Shown here: positions 1-12,700 of the stretch, in pieces
How positions within the stretch are numbered: the stretch's first letter is position 1
Layout of the letters: each line of letters starts with the position of its first letter
Assembly: GCF_019097595.1 (NCBI RefSeq)
Contig: NC_080735.1
Location: forward strand, 19,542,417 to 19,606,416
Length of the DNA: 64,000 nucleotides
DNA from: Hemibagrus wyckioides
Taxonomy: Eukaryota > Chordata > Actinopteri > Siluriformes > Bagridae
Direction of reading: 5' to 3'
The notes under the pieces: model-generated
Seen by the model: only the letters and a program-made list of their open reading frames with translations
Database searches by the model: none
Told to the model about the DNA's origin: nothing
Program-made: the position numbers and the translations under genes

Positions 1-1028
1 CCGTACTTGGTAGGTTTCCTCCTACAGTCCAAAGAGACTGGGCTAATTGGCTTTCCCAAATTGCCCGTAGTGTGTGTATGTGTGTGTGTGTGTGCACCCT
101 ACCCCGCCTCGTGCCCTAATAGGTGACACTGTACACAGGATAAAGTGGTATAGACAATGAGGGAAAATGAGTGATCTGAGCATTAAGAGCCTTGCTCAAG
201 GGTCAAACAGTGGCTGGGGTTTGAACCCGTTATTAGTATTTTTCAGTAGTTTATTTTGCATGCACACCAATTTGAAGTGATTTGGGAGATATGTGTGGGG
301 GAATATATAAAAAATTTATTTAGCACAAATGGATTATTTTGCATGTGGAAATAAGTTGACAAGGTTTTGGTAATTTTCTGATCATGTGAGGGGGGCTTAC
401 GCAGGTCAGTTCCATAGGTATTTATACAAAATAAAACAGTTAATGTGGTGGAGACAAGAATACTACATCAATCTAATGACAATTTAGAAACTTTTGTCAC
501 ACTTAAATGATTCAGATCATCAAGCAAATTTCAATATTACAGATAACCTGAGTAAATACAGAATACACTTTTTAAATGATGATTTCATTTATTAAGGGAA
601 AACAGCTGTCCAAATCTATCTAGCCCTAGGTGAAAAAGTAATGTCCCTAAACATAATAGCTGGTTGTGCCACCCTTGGTGGAAACAACTGTAATCAAGCA
701 TTTGTGATAACTGGCAATGAGTTTTTCTCATCAGTGTGGCAGAGTTTAATACTTTTTCACAGCACTATAAATTAATTCTACTTAAAATAAATGCTTGTTC
801 ATCCCAACCACTTTACTTATAAGCTGTTCTGTATCTTGTGTTTAAATGTGCTTAAAATTTACTTATTTTAAATATATGCATTATGTTATTTGATATTATA
901 CTGGGCCCATTAATGATAATATATAATTGTATGTTTCCTTAAATTTATTCAGTCTGACAGCATATGGCAGTATATTTATGAAGACAACAGAACTATGTTT
1001 ATTATTACTTTTCTACATTAATCTTATT
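1..1028. other. Intergenic AT-rich sequence with a short repeat remnant
   Basis: Bases 66-93 are a TG repeat. Bases 100-230 look like a decayed fish interspersed repeat; the phrase AAGAGCCTTGCTCAAGGG recurs in similar form near 22725. The rest is AT-rich with no gene seen. Confidence 0.4.
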
Positions 1029-3240
1029 TCTGATATCAATGCATTTAGGAAGAACAAACTGTATACAGGAGAATGCAGCAAATGAAATCCCATGTGAAAA
1101 TGGAAAAAAATGAAGAGAAAGAAGTGTCAGATGTACAGAATGAACCATTGTCTATTGATGATGATTACAGTAGTGCACAGCTTTATCAAGCTCAAGTCAA
1201 AGACGCAACAAAAAATTATTTTGATAATGGGGAAACACACACAGCTGAGGGAAAAGGACACCAGCGAACATTATCAAGCACAGGAGAAGAAATTTACAAA
1301 AACAATGGAAAAGGCTATATTCCCTGTAAAATGATGCATGTAGATGCCAAAGATGGTGATGACAAATGAAATAAAAAATCACAATCTAAATATGGAAGTA
1401 ACAGCTTGCATGTACCATGGACAGACTTTTTTTTTTTTTATAAAGAATTTGTTGTACACTGGCCTTTAAATATTGATGTGTAAAGATGCCCCATAGCCGC
1501 AAGAGAAGTTGTTATTATTTCCATGCCCAAGTACATTGTACATTCTCTGGTTGCAAGGCAGTGTATCAGTTCTATAAACAAGACCAGCCAAAATCTGATG
1601 ACAAAAAAGTATTCTTTAAAGTCTTTTGCATGGGTAAAGTCCAACACCTTAAACAGGAAAGAAGATGCAGGCCTGCCAGGTACCACAGAAGAGGAAAAAT
1701 TGCAAAAGCTATATCCACTGGTGTTAGTAATTAATATTACTCTATGTTGCAAAGCACACCACCACAACAAATGTTGGCTGGCAATATTACAAGGAGCTTG
1801 ACCACGGGCATCCTGAAAACAATCTCTTATGAAGTAAGGAAAAGCTCAAGACTACACAGTGAGATCATGCTAGAGCTGATGCTCATAGAAAAATAATCAA
1901 AGAGATTGCCAGCCTTCCCTCATCAAAAGGATATGTCCAACATCTTCAAATCGATCGATTTGCTGTGCATTTGTACACATACACAGGGATAAGGATTGTA
2001 GCTGAGCATTTAAAAAAGTCTCCACACATCACTCTTTACCTTGATGCAACGGCTGGAGTGCTTAAAGAAATAACGGATAAAAAAAAGGTGCTGTACTATG
2101 CTCTTGTCTTACCTGGAATGGGTAAGGATAAACCCCCATTACCAGTGACAAACGTTGTGTCTGATACTCAGTTCCAACAATAAGCTTTTGGCTGATGGAA
2201 TTCACAAGAAAACTTTTATTTACAACTAAAAGGAGAATTGCAGCTGAGCACCCATCAACAGTGTTCTCTTAGCCTTCAACAAAGAGCATATTACAGCATA
2301 CCTGAACAGAGCACATGATCATATGATCTTCAAGTGATGCACCCAAAAAATCACTCAAGTTCACAGTGCTGCACATCTGCCCAGCCCATAATATTAAGGC
2401 TGTGTCCCAAGCTTTCAGCAGAAGAGTGACAGAAATGTACAAGAATATGCTACTTTCATTTTTGCACAACTTCTCATTTCAACAAACATGCAGGATACTT
2501 TGTCTGTGTTTTACCATGTGTGTGTCCTCTTCAGTGCAAAGGAGAACACAGACTTAGTCAAGGAATCCAAATCTACACTGGACTGTGACACTGATGGACA
2601 GTGTACAAGGAACAGAGGTATAGGTATATGAGAACAGAGATGCCAGTAGTTGCCAAGTCACAATTTACACACATATTTAACATAAGGCGTGAGCAAGCAC
2701 AGTGTGATGTCCTATCAAAGAGTAAAGTAGGAAAAAAAATCCATACCACTGCCCTGGAATCATTCAAGCCTTAACAGAGAATTACATGGGTATTTTTCCG
2801 GTGTGGTGTGGTGTGCTCCTTGGGGATATATCCCAGCATACCAAGTCTAGGACACATCAGACAGATGTTAAACTAAAGACCAGGGAAACCAATTGCCATA
2901 TCGAGCTATGGTTTTGGCTGGTGAAGGACTACATCCTGTCAAGGAAAAGGTACCTCAGATTTTATTTCTAAAATGTTTCCCTCAATTGAAGGATGATACC
3001 TAGAACACATTACAGAACATAACATGAAAATAGACTTGATATTAAACACAACTTGGCCAAGTTCCAAGACATGTGACAATGAATAACAGTGGGTGAAAAG
3101 GGACAGCTCTGCTGATCAAGAAAAGTCTAAGTCCAAGTACTTTAGACCACCCAAAAAACTGCCAACCCCCAAGCAAAGTGATGACACAACAGATAAAGAA
3201 CCTATTGTACAAAGTAAAGACAAAGATGCACAGGTACATG
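1029..3240 (+). pseudogene. Decayed transposase-like coding sequence, family not assigned
   Basis: Successive short reading frames on the plus strand look like fragments of one protein broken by stops and frameshifts. They include a Cys-rich stretch near 1500-1730, a conserved-looking block with LYLDATAGVL and VLYYALVLPG at 1965-2180, a block with HICPAHNIKAVSQAF near 2366-2500, and Lys-rich ends to 3240. The block resembles multi-copy transposon-derived proteins I have seen in fish, with DDE-like spacing (LYLDAT, then CPAH), but I cannot name the superfamily. No terminal repeats or target duplication were found. It lies downstream of C3 and is not part of it. Confidence 0.4.
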
Positions 3241-3894
3241 TTTTTAATCTCTTTATCAGTATCTCAAAACAACTTTCTTAATGGCTCAACTTCCAATGAA
3301 CATTCATTTGTTTGGTTAAAACGGCAATGCTGTGACATTACCTATCAACTAAAACAGGAAACTTGTTGTTTGGAAATCGAGCATCAGTTGAACACACTGC
3401 TGTGAAAAGCTCTAACAGAAACTGTATATACAGTGGATGTATATAGTGAATGCATCCTTTGTCTAATATCCACGTAATAATGTATGTACAAGTGTTTATA
3501 TTATATTTAATTCACAATGTTTTACACTTTACCTTCAGTTAAACTCACTGTGGCAAAAACATGACATGGAGGTGGTTGTTGCAGTGCTTCTGTTACAGGT
3601 GAAAACTCTGTTCACTTCAACCTCATGAGTGGCTGACAGGCGAGGTAAGGCATTTTCACACAGCATTTCTATATTTTATGTATAAAAACAGTTCAAATGT
3701 ACCAATTTAATAAAAACATCAGCATATGGGTAGGTTTTTCTGTTAAAAAAATCATGAATGGACATCACCTCAACACTTGAAGTTGCATGGTAAAAAAATC
3801 AATAGTAAAAACCATTGCTATGTTTAATAATGATAGTAAGATCATTTCTATATACGCACAATGTGACGAGAACTCTCAGGATTGGGACTAAACA
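3241..3894. other. AT-rich intergenic stretch, nothing recognised
   Basis: No coding potential, terminal repeats or tandem repeats seen; it separates the transposase-like remnant from the Tc1 fragment. Confidence 0.5.
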
Positions 3895-4045
3895 GCTGTC
3901 TCTCTCATTAGTGAGACTCTTCAGAAAAAAAAGACTTCAGCTTGCTAGGGAGAATAAAGATTGGACTTTGGAGCAATGGAAAAAGGTCATGTGGCCCAAT
4001 GAGTCCGGACTAACAATATTCCAAAGTGGAATGGACATTAAATGA
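3895..4045 (+). mobile_element. Tc1-like transposase fragment
   Basis: Reads RLQLARENKDWTLEQWKKVMWPNESGLTIFQSG, matching the Tc1 segment that carries the first part of the DDE catalytic core (normally WSDES, here WPNES). Only about 150 bp survive, with no TIR nearby. Confidence 0.7.
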
Positions 4046-4128
4046 AATCTCAAGAGTGTGCGCCTTTTTTTTTTTTGGCAAGGCAACTTAATATTCACTG
4101 CATGAGATGTTGTGGTTTAGAGCTTTCT

Positions 4129-4212
4129 GGTCCTGGTCCTGGTCCTGGTCCTGGTCTTGGTCTTGGTCTTGGTCTTGGTCTTGGTCTTGGTCTTGGTCTT
4201 GGTCTTGGTCTC
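4129..4212 (+). repeat. Hexamer tandem repeat GGTCCT/GGTCTT
   Basis: Fourteen units: four GGTCCT, then nine GGTCTT, ending GGTCTC. The variant switches once, which suggests array growth from one mutated unit. In frame it would read Gly-Pro then Gly-Leu repeats, but there is no gene around it. Confidence 0.9.
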
Positions 4213-4626
4213 TGTTACTGGAGCCACTCACTCTCATACCTGGTGCTACCTAATGATTCTTGGGCACTTAAGTATGTGTGCAGCCAGGTGTCATGCGTTT
4301 CTCTTGATTGCTATGATTGACGGCTGATCTACCTGTCTAGAAATCTGTGGCATAGTTGTCCACGGATTTGCCTGTTGTGCAGGCCGTAGTGTTACACATG
4401 TATAATTCTTTATATGCACTATATTCTGAATCCTAAATGAGTTATTTTTACTTAATCAAAACAACCCCACACCAATTAGATTGATTTCCTGGGGTGCATA
4501 AAAAAATTATAAATTGTGACAATTTATAAAAAAGGAGATATCTGTTTTTGCAAATGAATCAACTATTCAACTATTCAAACTATTCTAATCAACAATTTAA
4601 ACAAATGAAGAAAATGAACAAATAAA

Positions 4627-5225
4627 TAAAAATCAGTGAAGACATATTTTGGAATACCAAAAGTTGTACCTTGTGGGGGTTAGCCAAGTAGATTATTTTT
4701 GGTACTAGATTGGGGTCACGGGATCACATGACCTGGGAGGTATTAAGCACATAGTTATTCATGAAAAATAAGACATTAGGTGAAAATCAGCAGAAACATA
4801 ATTTGGGATAGCAAGTGGTATACCTTGTAGGGATGACCAAGTAGATTATGTTGGTACTAGTTTGGGGTCACAGGGTCATATGACCTAGAAGCTATTGAAG
4901 AAATAGAGATTTTTTTTAAATAAAAATTTAAATAAAAATCAATGAAGACATATTTTGGGATAAAAAGAAGTGTACCTTGTGGGGGTGTCAAAGTAAATTA
5001 TTTTGGTACTAGTTTGGGGTCACAGGGTCACATGACTTAGAAGCTATTGAAGAAACAGTGACATAATAAAATTAAAATAAAAATCAATGAAGAAATATCT
5101 TGGGATACAAAGAGGTGTACCTTGTGGCGGTGTCCAAGTAAATTATTTTGGTACTAGTTTGGAGTCACAGGGTCACATGACCTAGAAGCTATTGAATAAA
5201 TAGTGACTTAATAAAATTAAAATTT
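4627..5225 (+). repeat. Tandem repeat, four copies of about 150 bp
   Basis: Copies start at about 4627, 4782, 4934 and 5078 with AAAATCARYGAAGAMATA-like openings. Each contains GTACCTTGTGG, GGTACTAG, TTGGGGTCAC and a near-palindromic GGTCACATGACC. Copies differ at scattered sites and in the A-rich end. It lies downstream of C3. Confidence 0.85.
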
Positions 5226-5558
5226 AAATAAAAACCAACCCAAAATCAAGTCATATTAATAAATAAACATATGCAGTATGCATAGCATATGTATATTTAA
5301 GAAGAAATTAGAATAACTGGGGCATGTAGCCAGGTAAGTAACAAGTATCACATTTCATTCGTACAGAAATTTGTCGACGGTCCCCTATATACTGCTTCCG
5401 AATGTCTGTCTAATGTCTGAATATCAAACTAACTCCAACACGGAGCTGCTGAAATAAACACCTCACAGTTACCCTGTGAAGTAGCTGACATAGCTGAGCA
5501 AACCCACCTGTGGAGATTTAAATGTGTATATAAAGAAATTTAAATGTTAAAGATAAGA
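5226..5558. other. Intergenic, nothing recognised
   Basis: AT-rich sequence between the 150-bp tandem array and the SINE; no feature supported. Confidence 0.5.
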
Positions 5559-5575
5559 TAGAATGTTTAATTGGG

Positions 5576-5822
5576 CTGTTGATCTTTCGGCTGCTCCCTA
5601 CGTGCATGAGGGGTTACCACAGCGGTTACCCAGCTGGTCCGCACAACAACTTGGCACAGGGTTTTTTTTTTTTTTTAAAAAACACCGGATGCCCTTCCTG
5701 ACGCAACCCTCCCATTTTATCCGGGCCAGCACTGTATCTAGTGGCTGGGGTGGGGGCACTGGCTGGGACTCGGGCCTTCTGCATGGTAGGCGAGAAACCT
5801 ACCACTGAGCCACCAGCACCCT
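5576..5822 (-). mobile_element. tRNA-derived SINE with intact target duplication
   Basis: On the minus strand it begins GGTGCTGGTGGCTCAGTGG, a tRNA-like A box, with a B-box-like GGCCCGAGTCCC downstream. The body reads AAATGGGAGGGTTGCGTCAG and GGGAGCAGCCGAAAG. It is flanked by a perfect 17-bp duplication, TAGAATGTTTAATTGGG, at 5559-5575 and 5823-5839. Length about 247 bp with an internal A/T run. A truncated relative sits in the crb3 3' region at 45436-45592. Confidence 0.9.
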
Positions 5823-5839
5823 TAGAATGTTTAATTGGG

Positions 5840-6565
5840 TCATATGTGGTTAACAAGCTTAGTTTCTAACTCCTACTGGCTAATGTCACTGACAGAATAA
5901 TAACATTCAGTAATGTAGGAGAATAAGTTTGCTAGTATCTTGATATATTTACTCCTCTACGTTTACTTATAACCCAGTCTACTAATGGAAATACAACATT
6001 GCTGCTAATTTGAAAGAATGATATGTTTATAATAGGAATGAGTCAGAATGATCATCAGCATTATCCACATTACAGTCTCTGTCTCATTACCTCACTCATT
6101 GTAAAACATGAGACTTATAATTGTCTCTTTAATCCATTGAAGTGTCATAGTTTATTCTTGGCAAAACTCGACTGCCTCACACATCCTTTTAATATTCCTA
6201 GGCTACAAATATTTTGGGAAAAAACTGTGCAACTGCTTGCTATTTATAATCCTTGTCTGATATTTATTTTTTCTGCTATGTAGTTTTAGACTGTCTGGTT
6301 TTTATAAAGTGTCCATTTGTGTGTGTGTGTGTGTCTGTCTGTCTGTCTGTGAGTGAATTAATATTAAGGTAATCCTAATACAGATTGTGTATTGTGTATT
6401 GTCATAGTAAACAGAAATCACAAATTTTCGAAAGGACTGTTACTTTTATAGTTAAATAATCAATTAAAATGGAAACTGTTTAGATTTGTCCTATATGAAC
6501 ATGACTTTCATTTCAATAATAACTAGTCAATATGGAACACACATTGTGGCAAAGGTTACACAGGG
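5840..6565. other. Region between the SINE and the C3 3' end
   Basis: AT-rich, with a short TG/TC repeat at 6317-6350. No coding sequence recognised. Confidence 0.5.
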
Positions 6566-6571
6566 TTTATT
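6566..6571 (-). terminator. c3: Candidate poly(A) signal of C3
   Basis: AATAAA on the minus strand, about 210 nt beyond the C3 stop codon (6783-6781). It is the first canonical hexamer I noticed downstream. Cleavage would fall around 6545-6555. Confidence 0.5.
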
Positions 6572-6780
6572 TAATGTTTTCTTTTTCTTTTCTTTTTTTT
6601 AAGACTGATTTAGTCAGTTTATAGATTTCACAGGTTTTTACATTTTAGGATGAATGCTAGGATGACTACTTGCTAATGTGAGTAATGTGGTACATTGAGA
6701 TTACAGCAATAGAATTATTGAAAGCAATAGAAAATACTGAAGAATTATTAAAAGTTGTATAGAGAAAAAACAATATATGT

Positions 6781-9700
6781 TTATGTAGTGCATCCAGAGT
6801 CTTTAAGCATCTGAGCCAGTGCAGCAATTCTCATGAATTTGTCTTTGTATTCAGGGGTTCGACCTTCCTCGCTTGTGGGCCAGTATTCAATCCAAGTCTG
6901 TTCGCCCAAGATGTACTGCAGCCTGACAAGAACAAATGAGAGCTCATTCACACAGATAACATTATTAACAAACTTATCTGAATACTACAGAGATTTGTGT
7001 TTTCCTTCTTTAACTACATCAGATTCAGCCCATGATGACCATGGTGTTTAGATGATGGAGGAACATACTTTTCCTCTATCCTTGGGAGGTCAACACTGTG
7101 GCCCATGATGAGGTAGCTCTTGCCTTCCACAAATCCAAAAGACTCTCTGCAATTAGCATGACCCATGAAGGTCCTCATTTTGTCATGTACATCATGGTCA
7201 GTACCTGTAGAATAAAACCCAAACACATGTATTTGTATAGACACTGGATCCTTTGTTGGATTGACATTGATATAGAGAGTCAAATAAAACACTGTCACAG
7301 TCTCTCTCATGGGTGTCGGCAACGTTTGTAGAATCTCCAGACCAGATAGCATTTAAATGCACTCCAACTTGTGATGCATGTAAATATTTATAAATTCTAA
7401 TTTTGTAGTTTGTAGCCATTGCCTACTAAGGCAGACTAGATGTGAAATGCACAACAAATCCTACTGGTTCTGTAGGTCAGGGGCTAAAGTTTAATTAAAT
7501 TATATATTAAAAAAAAATAAAGAATGATGCCAACACCTTTAAATGAAAACACTAATCATCAAATTCTGACAAAATAAATGTATAAATGGAGAACAGGCTG
7601 GTCTGTCTGCATAACTGTAAGCCATAAATCTGTCCGTCGCTTATTAATATGATATAATATGAATATCTTTTTTTATTGCCATAAAAGTGAGTCAAAAATA
7701 ATGCCTATTTCTGTTTTCAGAAATAGCCTTTACCCTAATCAATCAAAGTTAATTCCAAATAAAAAACTTCCATTTCTGCCTTACCCTGATCAATAACATG
7801 TTGCCAGCTGTCTTTGGAGCTCTGTTTCCGCTGTTTCCAATGTTAGAAACTTTGTTTATTCAATCATACTTTTTGTGATTTACAAATGTCTTTATTTTTA
7901 TGATATAGTGAGCCTGTAGTATATTTTGCTTACAATAATAAACATTTGTTATAACCTCTCTTACAAACAAAAAGAAAAATTTATTTTGCATTTTTTATGA
8001 TTCAGAAATAGTCTGTCATAATTTTTCTTCATTTAAATTTGTTCTTAAAACTTTGAGAATAGATTTGAATAAAAAATCATAAAGCCAGTATTGTGAATCA
8101 AATCCAGCCATTACTAATGTGTATATAGGTACACTCTGAACATACACATGCAAGTAAGACCTTTTGTAAATCTAGTATACTTTTCCTGTTTGAATTATGC
8201 AAACATTTATGCAGTTAATGCCCAATGTTGTGGATTATGCAACATGTTAGATCCTGTTATTTTATACGTCTCTCTTTGTGACGAACATCACACTGTGTAT
8301 CGTTAAAAACAAGCATAACCCTGAGCTTGGTTTAGTTGCGTAGTTTTTGATATGAGCGATGCACTGTTCTACATTACAGATACATTACTGTGATCTACTG
8401 TCATACAGATAAATAAAACTTACCTTCTTTCAGGACATCTTCAATCTTCATTTCATAATAATCTGTGTTTGGTCTCTGGTCCACTCTTATAAATTTGACT
8501 TTATAAACTGAAAAATACAATATTAATCAATCAATTAATTAATTAATATTTTATATTTAAATGTTATTTTCTTATTTGCTATTATACCTATTACAGAAAT
8601 TTGATTTATTATACATTAATGCTTGACATGAGTACAGTGAGTGAGCAGTGTATAGGTAGCATGTATTTTTGTGTCTAAATCTGGTGTTTAAATAATTGTC
8701 GATGTTTACCGTAATCCATGCCGGCTTTACAAGCTGCTTTCTCTCGATCTCCCTCAACAATTTTCATTTTTTTCTGGATACTGCAGTTTTCTGTCAGGGA
8801 ATTTAGACCATTTCTCTCTTACACAGTTGGACAAAATATTATATCTATCTTCACTATGTCTGATTCTATTAGTTTATATTGATTGTGTTTGTCAGCTGTA
8901 AATGTGTGTACCTTCAGCACACTGGCACAGATCCTTCTGTTCACTGCACAATCTGTTCAGGGTTCCATCTTTTTTTGTAGGATGGTAGAACTTCACACAG
9001 CGTTCCCCTACAAAGAACACAAGTGTTTTTGTATATGTGTGTGTTTGTGCATGCCTGTGTGTGGGTTTGTGTGCACATTATTTACCTGGAGAGTAGTACT
9101 CGTACACACTGACAGCAGCAGGTTGAAGCAAAGCGGCGTTATTTATCTTGTGCACTCTGAAAACAATCCTGTCTGAAAATGTGTGTGATACCTGACAAGA
9201 GAGCAAATCAGCTTCAACAGAGGAGCTTCTCCAGCATTTTAATACCTCAAATATTAAAAGTAAAAAAAAAATGAATATACCTTGTCTAAATACATGATGA
9301 GGGAGCCTCGTTCTGAGAGCTGATTGTCCATCTCAAACTTTTGTATGTATTTGTCTGCCCCAATGTTTAGCTGTGATTTAAAGTAAGTGTAAAAAAAAAA
9401 GGTTATTTGCCTTTTGTAAAAACATTTCTCATGCGTATTGTAGAGAAATTATCGTCACAGAACTTTGCTTTCAAATTTCTGCTTACAGCTTTAAGATCAT
9501 TTTCATCCACCACAAATCCTGTCAGCAAGCTAATATCCAAAATACTCATAGTGGCATCTTTTTCTGGATCCTTAAATCTGAAATGATGTATTAAAATAGA
9601 CAATGTCTTAATATTTTTAAAATAAACTTTTAATCAAAACCCAAAATTAGGAAGAAACTGATGAATGTGTAGAACTACATGACCTTTATTTTGCAGTATA

Positions 9701-12700
9701 CTTACAAAATGTCAATGATGACCTCATAACTTTCTTTACCTTCTGGGTTTGATTTTGAGAGAGAAACTGTATAACAGTGTAGCAGGGATATTTTAAATGT
9801 TTACTATATTGGCATCACAAATGGATATAGAGTTGAATGCAGAGATTTAAACATGAGGTAAAACTTACCGTTTGCTTCTTTTCTCATTTCAACAGAAAGA
9901 TCAAACTTTTGGCAGTCACTTTTCTTTTCTATGGGTCTAGCATAATAAAGTGTCATTACCTATGAAAGAGAGGAATTTTTTTTGTTTATTGTTATAAATA
10001 AACTAGAAATAGAAAACAAAGGACTTTCTTACCATAAATACTCACTTTGAGAACTCCAGCACCAGTTCCTTTAGCTGTAACATTAAACTCTTGCCTGAGC
10101 TGAACCTGTAAAAGTCCAGATACAGAAACCTTCAGCCTTCCGTCTTTACCATAATAAAGGACAGTGATTTTACAAGTTGCAAAATATTGGGATTTTGCCC
10201 TTTCTGGCAGAAAAAGCTATTTTGCAAAAAACAGAAGTAAGAAACATTTTGTAACATCATGACTTGTAAACTGTAACATGGTTGTGCTGTGCTCTTATTT
10301 ATGACTGAGAGGCAAAATGGACACATTTAGGGAGGATCTGGTTGTGTCCAAAACCACAATCTGCACCCTAATAGGATGCTTGAATAGTCTAGACATAATT
10401 GCTGTTCTGAGACTATTCAGAATTATATAATGTGGTTTTAGGATGTTGCATAAAATGTAGGATATACAGTGGATATTAAAGGTTTACACACCCCTCATTA
10501 AATGTTTTTGTGGTAAGAAAATGAACTAAATAAATAATGTCAGAAGCTTTTCATTGAGCAATTGAGGCTTTCCTGACCACAACAGAGAGAACAGTCCATG
10601 GTGTTGTTCCTGAACCAGGTTGCAATGTTTCCTGTCAGGATGCTCTCTATGGTGCAGGAGGTAAAGTTCCTAAGCAGCTTAGCGGGCAGTCTAAAGTCTC
10701 TCAAGCGTCTGAGGTGGTAGAAATGCTGCCGGGGCTTTTTCACCACGATGTCAATGTGACAGGACCATGACAGGTCCTGCGTGTTGTGAACACTGAGATA
10801 TCTGAAGCTATCCACTCTCTCCACTGGGTCTCGTTAATCACGGGGGTCTGGTAATTCCTCTCCTGCTTTTTGCTGAAGTCCTCTATCAGCTCCTTTGTCT
10901 CACTGACATTAAGGAGGAGGTTCTTCCTTCCTTCTCCAGATTCCCAATCTCCTCCAGGTAGGCCATCTCATTGTTGTCAGAGATCAGTCCAGCCTCAACA
11001 GTGTCATCAGCAATCTTGATGATGGTGGTGGAGTTGGTAGTGGCCACGCAGTCATAATGTACAATGAGTACAGCAGAGGGCTCAGAACACAACCCTGGGG
11101 GGCTCCAGTGCTGAGGGTGAGGGAGGCTGAGACATGTCTGCCATCCTTACTGCCTGTGGTCTGCCAGTTAGGAAATTAGATCCACTGACACACAGATGGG
11201 CTGAGTCCCAGGTGCTATGGCTTGGTGGCGAGTATGGAGGGAATTATAGTGTTAAATGCTGAACTGTAGTTGACAAACAGCACTTTAACATAATTCCCCT
11301 TTCTAGTGTCCAGGTGAGTAAGTGATGTATGAAGGAGGTGAGAAATGGCATCATCTGTTGAGCGGTTCGGGCGGTAAGCAAACTGTAGTGGATCCAGAGT
11401 GGATGAAGAAGGATTCCCAAGTCTCTGCAACCCCTCTCCCCGACCCCAGTTGCGAGGCACAACATCTGCTAACCAAGTTGACCACTGACGATGACATGGA
11501 GGCATTTCTTCACATTTTCAAATGCACTGTGGACCGGGATAGCTGGCAGAAACATGACTGAGCAGATCTGCTAGCTCCTCTGATGATCAGAGAGGCCCAG
11601 TTGGAGGTCTACCAAGTGATGTCAGCAGAGGAAGCACGTGACTACAGCACAGTCAAGGAGGAGATCCTTGACACTACATCAGCCTTTCACAAAGTGGAAA
11701 TATTCCCTGGCCTACAACCCACACCACAGATGGACGAGCTACTAAGGATTACCCAACACTGGCTGCACAAAGGAGCTCTCAGCACAAAGGAGCTGGCAGA
11801 ATGGGAGGCAATGGACAGGTTCCTACAGGCTCTAACTCCAGAAGAAAGGAAAGCTATCAGCTTGAAAGGAGTCTCTGCACTGAAGGAGATGCTTCATACC
11901 CTAAAGAGCACCATGGCCATGCTGGAGATTGGCTGAGAGCCCAGGCAAGACTTTCACACCCACCCACACCATTGCCCATCATTCCACCAGCCTGTACCCG
12001 GACCCTCCAAGCAGAGGAGAAGACTTGACAGCCACCCAACCTGACTCATCTTTCCCAGGTGAGCTGCCTAATATCACTAACCCAGTCTTGGTTATGGTCC
12101 AGCAGGTCACCAGGGAAGGAGGGTTTGGAAAGGAGCAAAAGAAAGATGGCCGGCTGTTGGGGCCAGATTCACCAGATTGACGGGGTAAAGTTTGGAGGTC
12201 TATAGCTATTGACTCTGCAGAAAGTTGGCAACTTCTGCACACTGTGCACCTCAGCATGCGCTCACCCTTCTCTGTGATTTTATGTGGCCTACCACTTTGT
12301 GGCTGAGTTGCTGCTGTTGTCAATTGCTTCCACACTATAATACCACCATCAATGGACCATGGACAATTTATTAGTGAGGAAATTTCACAAATGGATTTAT
12401 TGCACAGGTGGCAACCTATCACAGAAAAACTCTTGAATTCACTGAGCTCCTAAGAGCGAACCATTCCTACACAAATGTTTGTCATTTTATACACCTGTGG
12501 CCATGGAAGTGATTGGAAGACCTGAATTCAATGATTTAGAGGGGTGTCCCAAAACGTTTGGAAATATAGTGTATGTTGCAATTTCACAATAAAGGAGAAA
12601 AAGGTCCTGACATTTTTACATAGAAAAACTGCAGGGTAAACTGCAGGGTAAACTGCAGGGTCACTTTGTATATTCACTGTATTATCAATTTCCTAAAACT

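Noticed and set aside
4042..4320. Open frame with Gly-Pro and Gly-Leu repeats
   Set aside because: It is the GGTCCT/GGTCTT hexamer array read through; no homology or gene context.
6833..7051. Open frame on the plus strand over the last C3 exons
   Set aside because: Antisense shadow of C3 exon 41 and its flanking intron; no recognisable product.
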